Positions 36,915 through 46,020 of a stretch of DNA of 64,000 bases are shown here, in pieces. The DNA is from Candidatus Heimdallarchaeota archaeon. GTDB taxonomy: Archaea; Asgardarchaeota; Heimdallarchaeia; JABLTI01. The notes under the pieces are model-generated. The model saw only the letters and a program-made list of their open reading frames with translations, was not told the DNA's origin and ran no database searches. Within the stretch, counting starts at the first letter, position 1. The number at the start of each line of letters is the position of its first letter. The position numbers and the translations under genes are program-made. The DNA lies in NCBI GenBank assembly GCA_019056785.1, contig DXJV01000005.1:20716-84715 (forward strand). Reading direction: 5' to 3'.

Positions 36915-37961
36915 CTATCGCCTTTTCTTTCGCTTTTGTTTCTTTGTTTTTTCTTCCAATATTCTCTCCTCCTTAAGATAAGGGCAATTAACTTCATAAA
37001 GCGACCAAAGGCGTTCTAATTGATAGGCAATGTCTTCATTAGGTTTGCCCCCTTTCAATGAATAGAAACTACCATCATGAAGAGCATAAAGAATGGCTAA
37101 AGCTTGTAAATTGTCAAATTGCAAGTAATTTGAATATCCTTTCTTTTCTTCCACAACACAAAGTTTTCGATAGTGCTTACAGGGTTTGGGACAATTAAGG
37201 CATTGAGTGATGTTAGCTTTGACTTGATTCCGGTAAAAATCAACCTCAAAAGTGAATTTTTTATCGTGGACAAGCACAATGCCATCAGGTAATAATTCAT
37301 ACCCAATTTTCATAACTAAATTTTTGACCTTTTCAAAAGTATTCTTGTTAAAAATTTTGTAAATATTGGCTGGTTTGTTGCTGTTGGAAATGAAGGTATG
37401 ATACTCCCCGGAAATAATATCTTGGGCAATTTTTTGACCGATGATTTCAAAAACCGAGGAAATTTCTTCCAGGGAATTAATTTTCTTATAGAAAATGTTC
37501 CTTGATTGATCAGAAACATTGAGGTTATTTATTGTTCGATTAACTACTTCTCTATTGAAATTTTGCTCTTGGTTCATAGCTACAAAAGTGATGGGAATTC
37601 CTTTTGGGGCAATGCTTGCTAATCCTCTGACCAATTCAATATCCGAGGGGTTTTTTGTGACGATAATTGAATGGCAAACCCCAGAGAAATATGCTGCACG
37701 AAAGAGGTCAAAACGGGCTTCATTATTTATCAACCAAATGGACATGCATAAAGTGCCTAAACGTGTTTGAACTTTTGAAATTACAGGGTACATTCCAATA
37801 GTGTTTAAACAATTAACGTTGATGGCAGATTCTGACCAATTTCTTAATTGTTGGGCAAGTGTTTTAATGTCATCTGAAAAAAGTAGCAATTTGCTAAGAT
37901 AAATGTTTGGGGTTGTTTCTATTTCATTCTCTTCTGAGAAGCCTCTTCCAGATAAACTCAA
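36915..37961 (-). CDS. Pseudo-small-GTPase-like protein with cysteine-cluster C-terminus
   Basis: 348 residues. The first ~190 follow the order of a Ras/Rab-like G domain, but with every nucleotide motif degraded: KLLLFSDDIKTLAQQL where a P-loop GxxxxGKST would be, WLINNEARF aligning with the WDTAGQERF block but lacking its Asp and Gly, and ITFVAMNQEQ where VGNKxD is expected. Hydrophobic strands (HSIIVTKNPSD) match in place. The C-terminal half has CLNCPKPCKHYRKLC (about 258-272), a likely metal site, and ends in a basic tail (KKQKRKKRR). Probably cannot bind GTP; perhaps a scaffold. This alignment is my own reading and should be tested by structure prediction. Confidence 0.5.
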   Translation of the reverse strand: MSLSGRGFSEENEIETTPNIYLSKLLLFSDDIKTLAQQLRNWSESAINVNCLNTIGMYPVISKVQTRLGTLCMSIWLINNEARFDLFRAAYFSGVCHSIIVTKNPSDIELVRGLASIAPKGIPITFVAMNQEQNFNREVVNRTINNLNVSDQSRNIFYKKINSLEEISSVFEIIGQKIAQDIISGEYHTFISNSNKPANIYKIFNKNTFEKVKNLVMKIGYELLPDGIVLVHDKKFTFEVDFYRNQVKANITQCLNCPKPCKHYRKLCVVEEKKGYSNYLQFDNLQALAILYALHDGSFYSLKGGKPNEDIAYQLERLWSLYEVNCPYLKEERILEEKTKKQKRKKRR

Positions 37962-38194
37962 TTAATTGCCCTCAATATACTTACTAAGTATTGTTGAATA
38001 TATGAATTGAATTACCATTACTTTCGATTATAATTTTATTTATTGTTCTATCTTATAAATAAGTTATGTTTTACAAAAAGAAATGCAATAAATGTGCTCG
38101 AGAATGGTATAATTTGGTTAATGAACTATCTTTTTTATCAAAAGACTTTTTAATATAGGACTCACAAATGATTTAATGAAAAATAAAAAGGATT

Positions 38195-38590
38195 GTGAAA
38201 AATTTAAGTCAAAGAAAACCAAAACCTAAGAAAGGACAAAAAAGATCCTATCGCTCACGCCAAGAACAAGGCACCTCCTTCCAAATTACCGGTGCAGATG
38301 GGCAACCAGAGCACATACGAGTGAGATTGCCAAAAGAGGGCGAAGTTTTGGGTATTGTAACACAAATTCTTGGAGCCGACAGAATAAAAGTCAGATGCAC
38401 AGATGGAAAAACGCGAACAGTGCGCATTCCTGGAAAGCATCGCAAACGTCTGTGGATCAGACAAAACGATGTAGTTAGTGTGATGCCGTGGTACGGCTTA
38501 CAAGAAGATACTCGTGCAGATTTAGTTTATCGTTATAATCGAAATCAAGCAAATTGGTTAGAAGATAAGGGCTATATCTCTTTAGATTAA
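38195..38590 (+). CDS. eif1A: Translation initiation factor aIF1A
   Basis: Binds the A site of the small subunit during initiation. The OB-fold core is clear: EGEVLGIVTQILGADRIKVRC, DGKTRTVRIPGKHRKRLWIRQNDVV, followed by the short helical end (ADLVYRYNRNQANWL). Basic N-terminal tail RKPKPKKGQKR. Length 131 residues, slightly long at the N-terminus; GTG 38195 is the only usable start and an AAGGA box lies very close to it. First gene of the aIF1A / RIO1 / Dim2 run; a TTTTTAATATA stretch (38147-38157) may be its promoter. Confidence 0.94.
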   Translation: MKNLSQRKPKPKKGQKRSYRSRQEQGTSFQITGADGQPEHIRVRLPKEGEVLGIVTQILGADRIKVRCTDGKTRTVRIPGKHRKRLWIRQNDVVSVMPWYGLQEDTRADLVYRYNRNQANWLEDKGYISLD

Positions 38591-38682
38591 ACTAGTTATT
38601 GTTAGAAACAACAATTAATGGTCTCGAGTTTTCACTTTGCGTGTAAAGTACATTGCTTGCATATGACAGGAGGAGTAGCAAT

Positions 38683-39576
38683 TTGACAAAAAAACGAAAG
38701 CGGGCAAAAGCACCACCATCTGATGAGCTAGAAGAGGATTTTTTGGGTTTCGAAGACAATGCTGCAATAGATAAACAGCTGAAGGACATCGACCGGTTAG
38801 AAGTAGAACGGATTGACGAGAAAAAACAGAAGTTAAAAGATAGCGATGAGCAAAAAGTTGCTGAGTCGGTTTTAGACGTTGAAACACGAACAACACTATT
38901 CAAGATGCGCCAGAAAAATGTTTTTGAAACGATGACGGGTGTTATTTCGACTGGAAAAGAAGCTAATGTATATCATGCCTATACAGCTGATGGCTCTGAA
39001 GTTGCAATTAAAGTCTACCGCACTTCCACGAATATTTTCAAAGGGCTTCAAATGTATATTTTGGGAGATCCACGGTTTGCAAAAATAAAACGTGACCAAC
39101 GCTCGTTTGTCTACGCTTGGGCAAAAAAAGAGTTTAAAAATCTCTCGCGAGCATACAAAGCCTCTGTGTCTGTACCAATACCGGTTATCTGTGTCAAAGA
39201 TGTTGTTGTCATGGAATTTATTGGCAAAAATGGCATTCCATATCCACTTCTTAAAGATGAACTAATTCGAAAAGCAGAGAAAGTTTACAAAGAAGTGCTG
39301 GAAAACATCAAAAAACTCTATCATAAGGCAAGACTGGTTCATGCAGATCTTTCGGAATACAATATAATTTATACGCCAAAAATTTATTTTATTGATATTT
39401 CACAAGCAGTGCTTTTGGAGCATCCCTTATCCCTGACTTTTCTCTATAGAGACATTAAGAATGTTAATCACTTTTTCCAAGCACTTGATGTACCAATAAT
39501 TGAAAATGATGCATTTTTTGAAGAAATTGTTGGAGAACCTCCCTCACCACGCATCAAATCTTTCATAATTAAATAA
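38683..39576 (+). CDS. rio1: RIO1-type serine/threonine protein kinase
   Basis: Atypical kinase acting late in small-subunit maturation. STGKEANVYHA (glycine-loop substitute), the catalytic loop VHADLSEYNIIY and metal-binding YFIDISQAV are the RIO1 signatures. The frame opens at 38653, but AGGAGG at 38668-38673 points to TTG 38683, giving 297 residues starting MTKKRKRAK, a usual basic N-terminus. The helix between 20 and 75 is highly charged. It sits between aIF1A and the Dim2 KH protein, its usual archaeal neighbours and functional partners on pre-40S-like particles. Confidence 0.94.
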   Translation: MTKKRKRAKAPPSDELEEDFLGFEDNAAIDKQLKDIDRLEVERIDEKKQKLKDSDEQKVAESVLDVETRTTLFKMRQKNVFETMTGVISTGKEANVYHAYTADGSEVAIKVYRTSTNIFKGLQMYILGDPRFAKIKRDQRSFVYAWAKKEFKNLSRAYKASVSVPIPVICVKDVVVMEFIGKNGIPYPLLKDELIRKAEKVYKEVLENIKKLYHKARLVHADLSEYNIIYTPKIYFIDISQAVLLEHPLSLTFLYRDIKNVNHFFQALDVPIIENDAFFEEIVGEPPSPRIKSFIIK

Positions 39577-39658
39577 ACTTGAAAACAATTAAGTGATAGT
39601 GATACAAAATCATTAAAAATAGAAAAATGAAAAAAGGTTTGACTGGAGGAAAAAGCTG

Positions 39659-40318
39659 TTGGACTTTCACGAAGAAGAAGAAGAATTCACAGACCAAGAA
39701 GCATTAGATGATGAAGAATTTACAGAGGAAGATATAAGTCGGTTTCTAGTAACAATCCCTCACAATCGAATTGGCGCATTAATCGGTCCGAAGGGACGTG
39801 TAAAATCCCGTTTGGAAAAACTAACAGGTGTTGATATTGAGATTGACAGTTCCTCAGGTGAGGTGCTCATTAGTTCAACAGCAAATTTGAAGGATCCTTT
39901 TCTCATTTTTAAAGCGAGAGACTTTGTGCAAGCAGTAGGTCGAGGATTTAACCCAGAAGCGGCTTTTACTCTCTTAGATGATGACATTTATCTCGAGATT
40001 ATTAATTTAAAATATCTTCTAGGAAATAATCCAAACAAGTTACGACGTTTTAGAGGGAGAATAATCGGACGGGAAGGGAAAACGCGACAAATTATTGAAG
40101 AAACAACTGGTACCAAAATTTCTGTCTTTGGGAATACCGTAGGTATAATCGGGACACATGACCGGTTGCGAGTGGCGAAAGAAGCAATAGAGATGCTTAT
40201 TGGTGGCTCAAAGCATGGCACTGTCTATTCTTACCTCGAGGAGAAAGCACAAACATTCAAATTAAGTTCTCGTGAGTTGTGGGAAAAAGCTTCGAAGGAT
40301 GCCAGAAAACCATTCTAA
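39659..40318 (+). CDS. KH-domain ribosome assembly factor, Dim2/Pno1 type
   Basis: Two KH domains in 219 residues: first IGALIGPKGRVKSRLEKLTG (GxxG loop GPKG, about 37-56), second RGRIIGREGKTRQIIEETTG (GREG). The acidic N-terminal 25 residues are typical of archaeal Dim2. It binds the 3' end of 16S rRNA with RIO kinases. Start is TTG 39659, nine bases after GGAGG. Gene order aIF1A / RIO1 / Dim2 / topoisomerase VI is widely shared in archaea; here an acetyltransferase gene intervenes. Confidence 0.93.
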   Translation: MDFHEEEEEFTDQEALDDEEFTEEDISRFLVTIPHNRIGALIGPKGRVKSRLEKLTGVDIEIDSSSGEVLISSTANLKDPFLIFKARDFVQAVGRGFNPEAAFTLLDDDIYLEIINLKYLLGNNPNKLRRFRGRIIGREGKTRQIIEETTGTKISVFGNTVGIIGTHDRLRVAKEAIEMLIGGSKHGTVYSYLEEKAQTFKLSSRELWEKASKDARKPF

Positions 40319-40334
40319 GACTAAAGTGTTGAAA

Positions 40335-41546
40335 ATGCCGTTAAAAATACGACAAGCAGTAAAAAGTGATTTCGAAAAAATTCATGAATTAACTGCTTAT
40401 TGTTATGGATTGGACCCTGCAGCTTATAGAGAGCGTTTTGCAAGAAAATGGCAGTTGACTTTTCAAGAAAATTATCTTGTTGAATTGGACAGGCATGTTG
40501 TAGCAAATGCGCGGTTAATTCCCTATGAGCAAAACATTCGCGGCGTCTGGAAGAAAATGGGCGGCGTTGGAATGGTCGTGAGCGAACCTTCCACCCGACG
40601 AAAGGGGCATGTTCGAAAATTAATGGTCTATCTTCTCGAAAAAATGGCTGCGGAAAATTATGCCATTTCTTGTCTTTATCCTTTCAAAGATACTTTTTAT
40701 TCCGCCTTTAATTATACAAATATTACCGCTAATCAATTTATCAAGTTTAACCCCAAATTTCTAAAACGCTGGGAAAACTTGCCAAAAGGTTACAGCCTTA
40801 AACGATTCTCGCATTCTGAAGGGTTTGTTTTTTTAAAAAGCCTCTATGAAAAGGCAATGGCAAAAATACATGGTGGTGTTAAACGAGGAGAAAATCAATG
40901 GGCAACGCAGAATTTTCCCAACTCCCTCTCTTATGTCGTTTGTTTTAATCCAAATGGTGTGGCCGAAGGTATTTTGCGGGCCATTCCTCAGGGTTTTTCT
41001 AAAGGATTTGATTGGGCAGAAACAGGTCAACTTGAAATCAAGGACTTCTTTTCTTTAACGCCAAAAGCAAAACAAGCATTGTTGCATTTTCTCTACCTCC
41101 ATACAGATCAAATTATTGAAGCACTTTTACCAATCAATCCACAAGAGTCAGAACTCTACCCTTGGTTACATGATTATTATCTTACCACTATTAAAACAAC
41201 CAATATTTGGCAAGCAAGAATTATAAATATTCAATTGTCTTTGGAAAATCTTCCGGTGCCATGCGAAGGGGAGACAATCATCCGGGTTAGAGATCCATTA
41301 CTCCCAGCTAATGATGCATCTTATCTTCTAGTATCAAAAAATCGAAAACTAACTGTCCAACAAACTGAAGGGCAGAAAGCCGACTTTGAGTTTTCGATTG
41401 AAGGACTGACAGCATTACTTTATGGAATTTTGAGCCCGGCAGAACTCGAGGCATTTGGTTGGTTGAAAATTCTAACCGTTCAAAAGACACCCCTCCTTAC
41501 TACTTGGTTTCCGAGAGTCTCCCCATTTATGAGTGAAGAATTCTAA
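40335..41546 (+). CDS. Eis-like GNAT acetyltransferase
   Basis: About 403 residues with the three-part Eis layout: N-terminal GNAT domain with the acetyl-CoA loop VGMVVSEPSTRRKGHVRKL (about 77-95), a central second GNAT-like fold, and a C-terminal sterol-carrier-like domain (FEFSIEGLTALLYGILSPAE). Terminal Phe (EEF) resembles the C-terminal carboxylate used by Eis enzymes. Acetylates amines on peptides or small molecules; substrate unknown. Starts in frame begin at 40272 inside the Dim2 gene, but ATG 40335, 16 bp after its stop, is preferred. Last gene of the plus run. Confidence 0.82.
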   Translation: MPLKIRQAVKSDFEKIHELTAYCYGLDPAAYRERFARKWQLTFQENYLVELDRHVVANARLIPYEQNIRGVWKKMGGVGMVVSEPSTRRKGHVRKLMVYLLEKMAAENYAISCLYPFKDTFYSAFNYTNITANQFIKFNPKFLKRWENLPKGYSLKRFSHSEGFVFLKSLYEKAMAKIHGGVKRGENQWATQNFPNSLSYVVCFNPNGVAEGILRAIPQGFSKGFDWAETGQLEIKDFFSLTPKAKQALLHFLYLHTDQIIEALLPINPQESELYPWLHDYYLTTIKTTNIWQARIINIQLSLENLPVPCEGETIIRVRDPLLPANDASYLLVSKNRKLTVQQTEGQKADFEFSIEGLTALLYGILSPAELEAFGWLKILTVQKTPLLTTWFPRVSPFMSEEF

Positions 41547-41582
41547 GAAGCATGTATAGGGATAAAGTTTTTTCTGTTTTTT

Positions 41583-42740
41583 TTAATTGTTAGCGGAAAA
41601 AAGAAGAGCGTTTTGAAATCGTTCTTTAATCTGGCGGGCAGTGTAAGGGATGTTTTTGACATTCGCATTTTCTGGTTTTACAATGATTTGCAACAATCGA
41701 GGACCTTTTGGAAGCGTTCGTAACCCCCGGAGAATCTCTTCCGGAAGGTCCGCTTTCAGCGTGTTTTTTATGCCGTAAACACGAGCAAGAAATTCCAAAT
41801 CTACTTGTTTGTAGGCAATTGTCAGTTGATTCCCAGTCGAGCCACATGTCCCATTATCCATTAAGAGGATTGTTAAATTCTGGCATCTGTCACCGACCTG
41901 TGAAATTGTCCCGAGAATATTTGGGTTTGTCAAAAGGCTTGCATCACCATCAATAACGAAAACATCTTTCTCTGTACAAAGCGCTACCCCAAGACCAATG
42001 GCAGAAGCCATGCCGAAACTACCAAGCATATAGAAATTGCTGGGTTGATCAAGGATGTCAAAAAGCTCTTTGCTGGGAATGCCAATATTACTAATAACGA
42101 TTTTATCTTGAATTTCACCGGACAAGATTTCAATAGCTTGATATCTTGTCAAAGTTGGCTTTGAAAGGATCGCTTCTGTTAATCCAATGTTGAAATAAAT
42201 ACTCCTCTCTGGAAAAGGACTCTTGATTATTGGTTCTTCTTCCTTAAACTTGCTTTTTTCCCAGAATTCAGGCGAAATTAGGATCGCAGTTGGAAGGCTC
42301 TTTTCGTAGCAGGTCTTCAAAGCTTGTTCGATTTGCATAACATCCGTAGCTTTATGGATTTCTACAAATGGGATTTTTGCGGCCTTTAAAATTGCTGGTA
42401 AATACTTTCCCATAGGTATTTGAGCTTCGATGCCTTCTTTATATATCCCCCGCCAGGAAATAATGATCGGGATGGGAATATGATATACCATTGCCAGAGA
42501 AAGAAGAGCATTTAAGGAGTTGCCAATACCACCGCTTTGAATCATCAAAATACTTCGTTTTCCAGCCAGATGAATTCCCGTTGCAATCCCAATACCTTCT
42601 TCTTCCCGCGAGAGGGGAATGTGGGTAAATGATTCTGCCGCCAAATAAATTAACCGTTTTATCTTTGCGCAGGGAAGCGTTAAAGCGAAGTCGATATTAA
42701 AACTCTTGATAAGTTCAATGGTCTTTTTCTCCAAGTCCAT
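41583..42740 (-). CDS. TPP-dependent decarboxylase, fused sulfopyruvate/phosphonopyruvate decarboxylase type
   Basis: 385 residues combining an N-terminal PYR-like domain (IPLSREEEGIGIATGIHLAG, about 41-60, with the activating Glu) and a C-terminal PP-like domain with the TPP-binding motif GDASLLTN...LMDNGTCGSTGNQ (GDx24-27N, about 262-300). LGSFGMASAIGLGVAL is typical of ComE/phosphonopyruvate decarboxylase. In methanogens ComD and ComE perform the CoM pathway decarboxylation, as two chains or one fused chain. No other coenzyme M or phosphonate gene lies nearby, so I cannot decide between the two. Separate from topoisomerase VI by 72 bp. Confidence 0.78.
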   Translation of the reverse strand: MDLEKKTIELIKSFNIDFALTLPCAKIKRLIYLAAESFTHIPLSREEEGIGIATGIHLAGKRSILMIQSGGIGNSLNALLSLAMVYHIPIPIIISWRGIYKEGIEAQIPMGKYLPAILKAAKIPFVEIHKATDVMQIEQALKTCYEKSLPTAILISPEFWEKSKFKEEEPIIKSPFPERSIYFNIGLTEAILSKPTLTRYQAIEILSGEIQDKIVISNIGIPSKELFDILDQPSNFYMLGSFGMASAIGLGVALCTEKDVFVIDGDASLLTNPNILGTISQVGDRCQNLTILLMDNGTCGSTGNQLTIAYKQVDLEFLARVYGIKNTLKADLPEEILRGLRTLPKGPRLLQIIVKPENANVKNIPYTARQIKERFQNALLFSANN

Positions 42741-42812
42741 ATTATCATCTCTTCGAAAGGGGTATTAGTCTTTTGTTGGCTGTAAGTAATATAAAAATAG
42801 GAATTGTTGGTT

Positions 42813-43934
42813 TTATAACTTTCCAGCTTTTTGTAATTCTTTGATTTCTTTAAATTTCTCAGGAAGGTATTCATCGACAACAAAGGTAAGGCTTTTTGAG
42901 GTCAATGATTGTTGTTCTGCCTTCTTTTTCAGTTTGATGAATTTCCTCAGCTCTTGCTGGAGATAGGGTGTTTGATAGCGGGGGTCTTTCAGCAATTGGA
43001 AGGTACGAGTAATGTCTCCTTTTGTGAAATGATCTGTTGGAAGATCATATTTCATTATATCACTTGCTGTGAGTCCCATCCAAATTGCATCTGGTGTTGT
43101 CAAACCAACAAGGTGGGCGGCAGCAGCGCTACCCGAAGCAATAACATTATAGATATGTACTCCCCAAGGGTCGCCATCTACAAAAACATAGACCGGTAAG
43201 TTTAATTCTTCATTTAGTCTTCTAATCAGCCTTCTTGTTCCTCTTGGTGCTTGTCCTGCGAGATGAATGAGAATAGCATTAAATTCTTCATCGGCATTTT
43301 CTTCGACTAGTCTTTGAAACATACCGCCTGACTCTATACAAATGACTTTGTCGGCAGAGGTTTTAACAAAGTCACTGCGAACAAGTGTGGGGCCAATTGT
43401 CTGTCCATCAGGATTGAAGGTGAGTGTAATCTCCCGTTTCGACCCAGTTTTCTTGTCGCGGAATGCAACTGTTAGGTCGCCAAAAATAGTGCTACGTGCA
43501 TCTGGGAAAATATTAAAGTCTTCACGTGCCATACCAATAATCGCTTCTAAATCGGTGATGATATTATCCGATTCAGACTGGTCCGAAAACATTTTTGCCA
43601 TTGCAGACTCAGAAGAGTAATATAAATCTCGGAGGGTGCTTGTTCGACCAGGTTCGAGTAAATCCCGCGCAGCAAAAGATGCAACAAATAATGTTTGAAG
43701 GAAAGGTTTCAAATGCCGGACATTGCCTGCATGGCGCTTAATTCGCTTCTCTCCAACAGTATATTGGCGCATTGTTTCGTCGTAATAAATATTGGAACTC
43801 GAGCGCATAGGCATCTCAAATTCAGGATATCTCTCATTCATCAATTGTTCGTAGACTTGTCTCCCAAGTGCAACCAATTTTTCGAATGCTTGTTGCTTTA
43901 TTATTTCAGCATGATCTTTTTTGGACCTTGACAT
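42813..43934 (-). CDS. top6A: DNA topoisomerase VI subunit A
   Basis: Spo11-related cleavage subunit of the type IIB topoisomerase. The catalytic Tyr lies in STLRDLYYSSE (about 98-108). The Toprim metal site is visible as CIESGGM (Glu) and VFVDGDPWGVHIYN (DxD). Length 373 is normal; ATG 43934. Transcribed directly after subunit B with a 24-bp gap, so the two are made together and assemble as A2B2 to pass DNA through double-strand breaks. Confidence 0.96.
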   Translation of the reverse strand: MSRSKKDHAEIIKQQAFEKLVALGRQVYEQLMNERYPEFEMPMRSSSNIYYDETMRQYTVGEKRIKRHAGNVRHLKPFLQTLFVASFAARDLLEPGRTSTLRDLYYSSESAMAKMFSDQSESDNIITDLEAIIGMAREDFNIFPDARSTIFGDLTVAFRDKKTGSKREITLTFNPDGQTIGPTLVRSDFVKTSADKVICIESGGMFQRLVEENADEEFNAILIHLAGQAPRGTRRLIRRLNEELNLPVYVFVDGDPWGVHIYNVIASGSAAAAHLVGLTTPDAIWMGLTASDIMKYDLPTDHFTKGDITRTFQLLKDPRYQTPYLQQELRKFIKLKKKAEQQSLTSKSLTFVVDEYLPEKFKEIKELQKAGKL

Positions 43935-43958
43935 TATTTTTCACACTCTGCTTGACTT

Positions 43959-45476
43959 TTATTCTTCTCCTTCTTTTCTACCTCGGGCAATGAAATCAAC
44001 AGGTGGAACTTTTGTAGCGCCACTTAATTTTGTAGCAAATTGAGCAATATAGGGCATATATTTCTCAAAGATGCTTGTCCGTTTAGCAATACGTTCCTCT
44101 CGTTCGACACGGGAGAGATACACTCGAAGTTTGCGAGCGCAGACTTGCATTGCCAGTCGCATTTCCCGCTCAATTTCTGGCCGGTCAGAAATGGATTCTT
44201 TCCCGGCGGTTCGATAAGGTACTTTTGTGGAGGCAATATGAGTTATTATTGCTAATTTTGCATTTTCAGGTACTTTATACATACGCCAATTAAAAGAGCG
44301 AATTACTTTTGCAGCAACATCGGCATATTGGTCATATAATAAAGGAATGCGATTAGCATATCGAAAGAGTGTCGGCTCACTGGAAACTTCAATATTCGGT
44401 CCGCCGTAAGCCATAGCAATTTCAATGATAAAGGGGTGGCCTCCATAGGCTCGAGGTTTTCTTGTAATTGCCGTGACAAAGTCTGGTTGGAGCTCTTTTG
44501 TAATTCCCGCGATCAATACTTCTTCTCCGATTGGAGATAGGCATTTTGTCTCAGGTGCGAGGAAGTCTTCGTAATTGTTCATCCCTTGAACGAGTTTGAC
44601 AATTTCGTCATGTGTGAGTTTTCGCGGGTCCTTTTCGGGTTTCAGCTCTATACTTTTAAGAAATGCCAGAGCAGTTTTTTCTCCGACTCTCTGAAAATTG
44701 CTTTGAAGGAATTTCGCTAAGGAGCGTTGTTTTGCGATTCGTAAGAGTCTCAGCATTTTTTCTGTGTCAATACCATATGGGTGTGGTAACACCGCTTCTC
44801 CCAGTTTTGGGACTTCATCAATAACTTTGTTAAAACGATATAATATGCCATAGGCATCTATGAATGTGATTGTTGCATAGGGAGCAACTAGAGCGGTTGC
44901 TTTGATATAATCCAGTATTTTGTTATGTGCTCGTCGATAGTCCCCTTCGATGTTGACCTCAACTGCGACACCATGCCAGTTCTTTTTATTGGGGATCTGT
45001 TGGTGATAACGCACAATAGGTTCATTTCTTTGGATATCGATCATCAAATGATATTCATCAATAACTTTGCTTCCTCGGGTTGCACTTAAAACGCGTGTTG
45101 GTAAATTGGTGGTAATTTGGGAATAGAGGACTGTCATTGATGCTCCAAGGCCAAAATGACCTCTCGACTGTCTTTCAACATATTTCCCGCCGAAAAGGAG
45201 TTTTGCAAGGGCATTTGGTACTTTGTTCCCCGGAATACCAATACCATTATCTGAAATGAAAATTGTGTATACATCTTCTGACCGTTCTTTAATTGTGACA
45301 AAGATGTCAGGATTGATACCACCGATTTCGGCTCCATCGAATGAATTCTCAATTATTTCTCGAAAAGCAGTGTAAAGGCTTTTTGCCGGAGTGTCAAATC
45401 CTGCTAGCTCACGATTGCGGTAAAAGAAGTCCGCTGGTGAGAGTTGTCTAAATTCAACTTTACTCAATGATATCAC
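43959..45476 (-). CDS. top6B: DNA topoisomerase VI subunit B
   Basis: ATPase subunit of topoisomerase VI, GHKL fold: N-box EIIENSFDGAE (about 40-50), DNGIGIPG (about 78-85) and GHFGLGASM (about 106-114). Transducer domain follows with the catalytic Lys region of PRAYGGHPFIIEIAMAYGG. 505 residues is slightly short (usual 530+), the difference being in the C-terminus. Divergent from the acidic-protein gene with 187 bp before its ATG. Confidence 0.95.
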   Translation of the reverse strand: MISLSKVEFRQLSPADFFYRNRELAGFDTPAKSLYTAFREIIENSFDGAEIGGINPDIFVTIKERSEDVYTIFISDNGIGIPGNKVPNALAKLLFGGKYVERQSRGHFGLGASMTVLYSQITTNLPTRVLSATRGSKVIDEYHLMIDIQRNEPIVRYHQQIPNKKNWHGVAVEVNIEGDYRRAHNKILDYIKATALVAPYATITFIDAYGILYRFNKVIDEVPKLGEAVLPHPYGIDTEKMLRLLRIAKQRSLAKFLQSNFQRVGEKTALAFLKSIELKPEKDPRKLTHDEIVKLVQGMNNYEDFLAPETKCLSPIGEEVLIAGITKELQPDFVTAITRKPRAYGGHPFIIEIAMAYGGPNIEVSSEPTLFRYANRIPLLYDQYADVAAKVIRSFNWRMYKVPENAKLAIITHIASTKVPYRTAGKESISDRPEIEREMRLAMQVCARKLRVYLSRVEREERIAKRTSIFEKYMPYIAQFATKLSGATKVPPVDFIARGRKEGEE

Positions 45477-45663
45477 TCAAGTCTTTGCGCTCTATTTTCT
45501 TATGCTCTTTATTACATTATAACTTTTTGCAATGTGTCAGTGAAAATTATCACTTCTCTCTTATTGCATTCATTATTGTTGTGTGAAATTCTTATGTGAA
45601 TTCTTTCAATTTGCAAGGAAAAAATACTTTTTAAGACAACATTCATACTCCTTTTTGATGAAA

Positions 45664-46020
45664 ATGAGTGAAGACGAGCATCATTTTGAAGAAGCTGATA
45701 GTGAGGAAGAAGAGATTTTAAATGCGCTTTCAGATGGGATTCAACCTTTTGTAGGCTCGGATGAACTTCCCGAGAACTATGAAGAGGAGAATGAGGGCCA
45801 AGAAGAGTTGGAAAGGGTTGAAAGCCTTGAAGAAGAAGGAGAAGAGCAGTTTGAAGAACAAGAGATGGAAGCAGAAGAACAGCCATTTGTGGAAAATCGC
45901 ATCCCCGGAGGCATACTCGAAGAAGTAGAACCGGAAAGCGAGCCTTTAGAAGTAAAATCCACTCGAGATAAGCAACAGCTTGAAAAAATAAAAAGAAGAA
46001 GGAAAGGAAACAGCTGTTAG
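45664..46020 (+). CDS. Highly acidic N-terminal reading frame, perhaps part of a membrane protein
   Basis: 118 residues, more than a third Glu/Asp (stretches such as FEEADSEEEEIL and ESLEEEGEEQFEEQEME), with a basic end KIKRRRKGNSC just before the stop. An in-frame start at 45583 and ATG 45658 also exist. No Shine-Dalgarno is clear. Immediately after, in another frame, a membrane protein begins without a normal start codon (see 45984-46998), so this stretch may be the acidic N-tail of the same protein separated by a frameshift. Not recognised as any family. Confidence 0.45.
   Translation: MSEDEHHFEEADSEEEEILNALSDGIQPFVGSDELPENYEEENEGQEELERVESLEEEGEEQFEEQEMEAEEQPFVENRIPGGILEEVEPESEPLEVKSTRDKQQLEKIKRRRKGNSC

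Noticed and set aside
38050..38062. CTTATAAATAAG as a palindromic operator
   Set aside because: It is simply a TATA box with flanking A/T; the inversion is short and imperfect.
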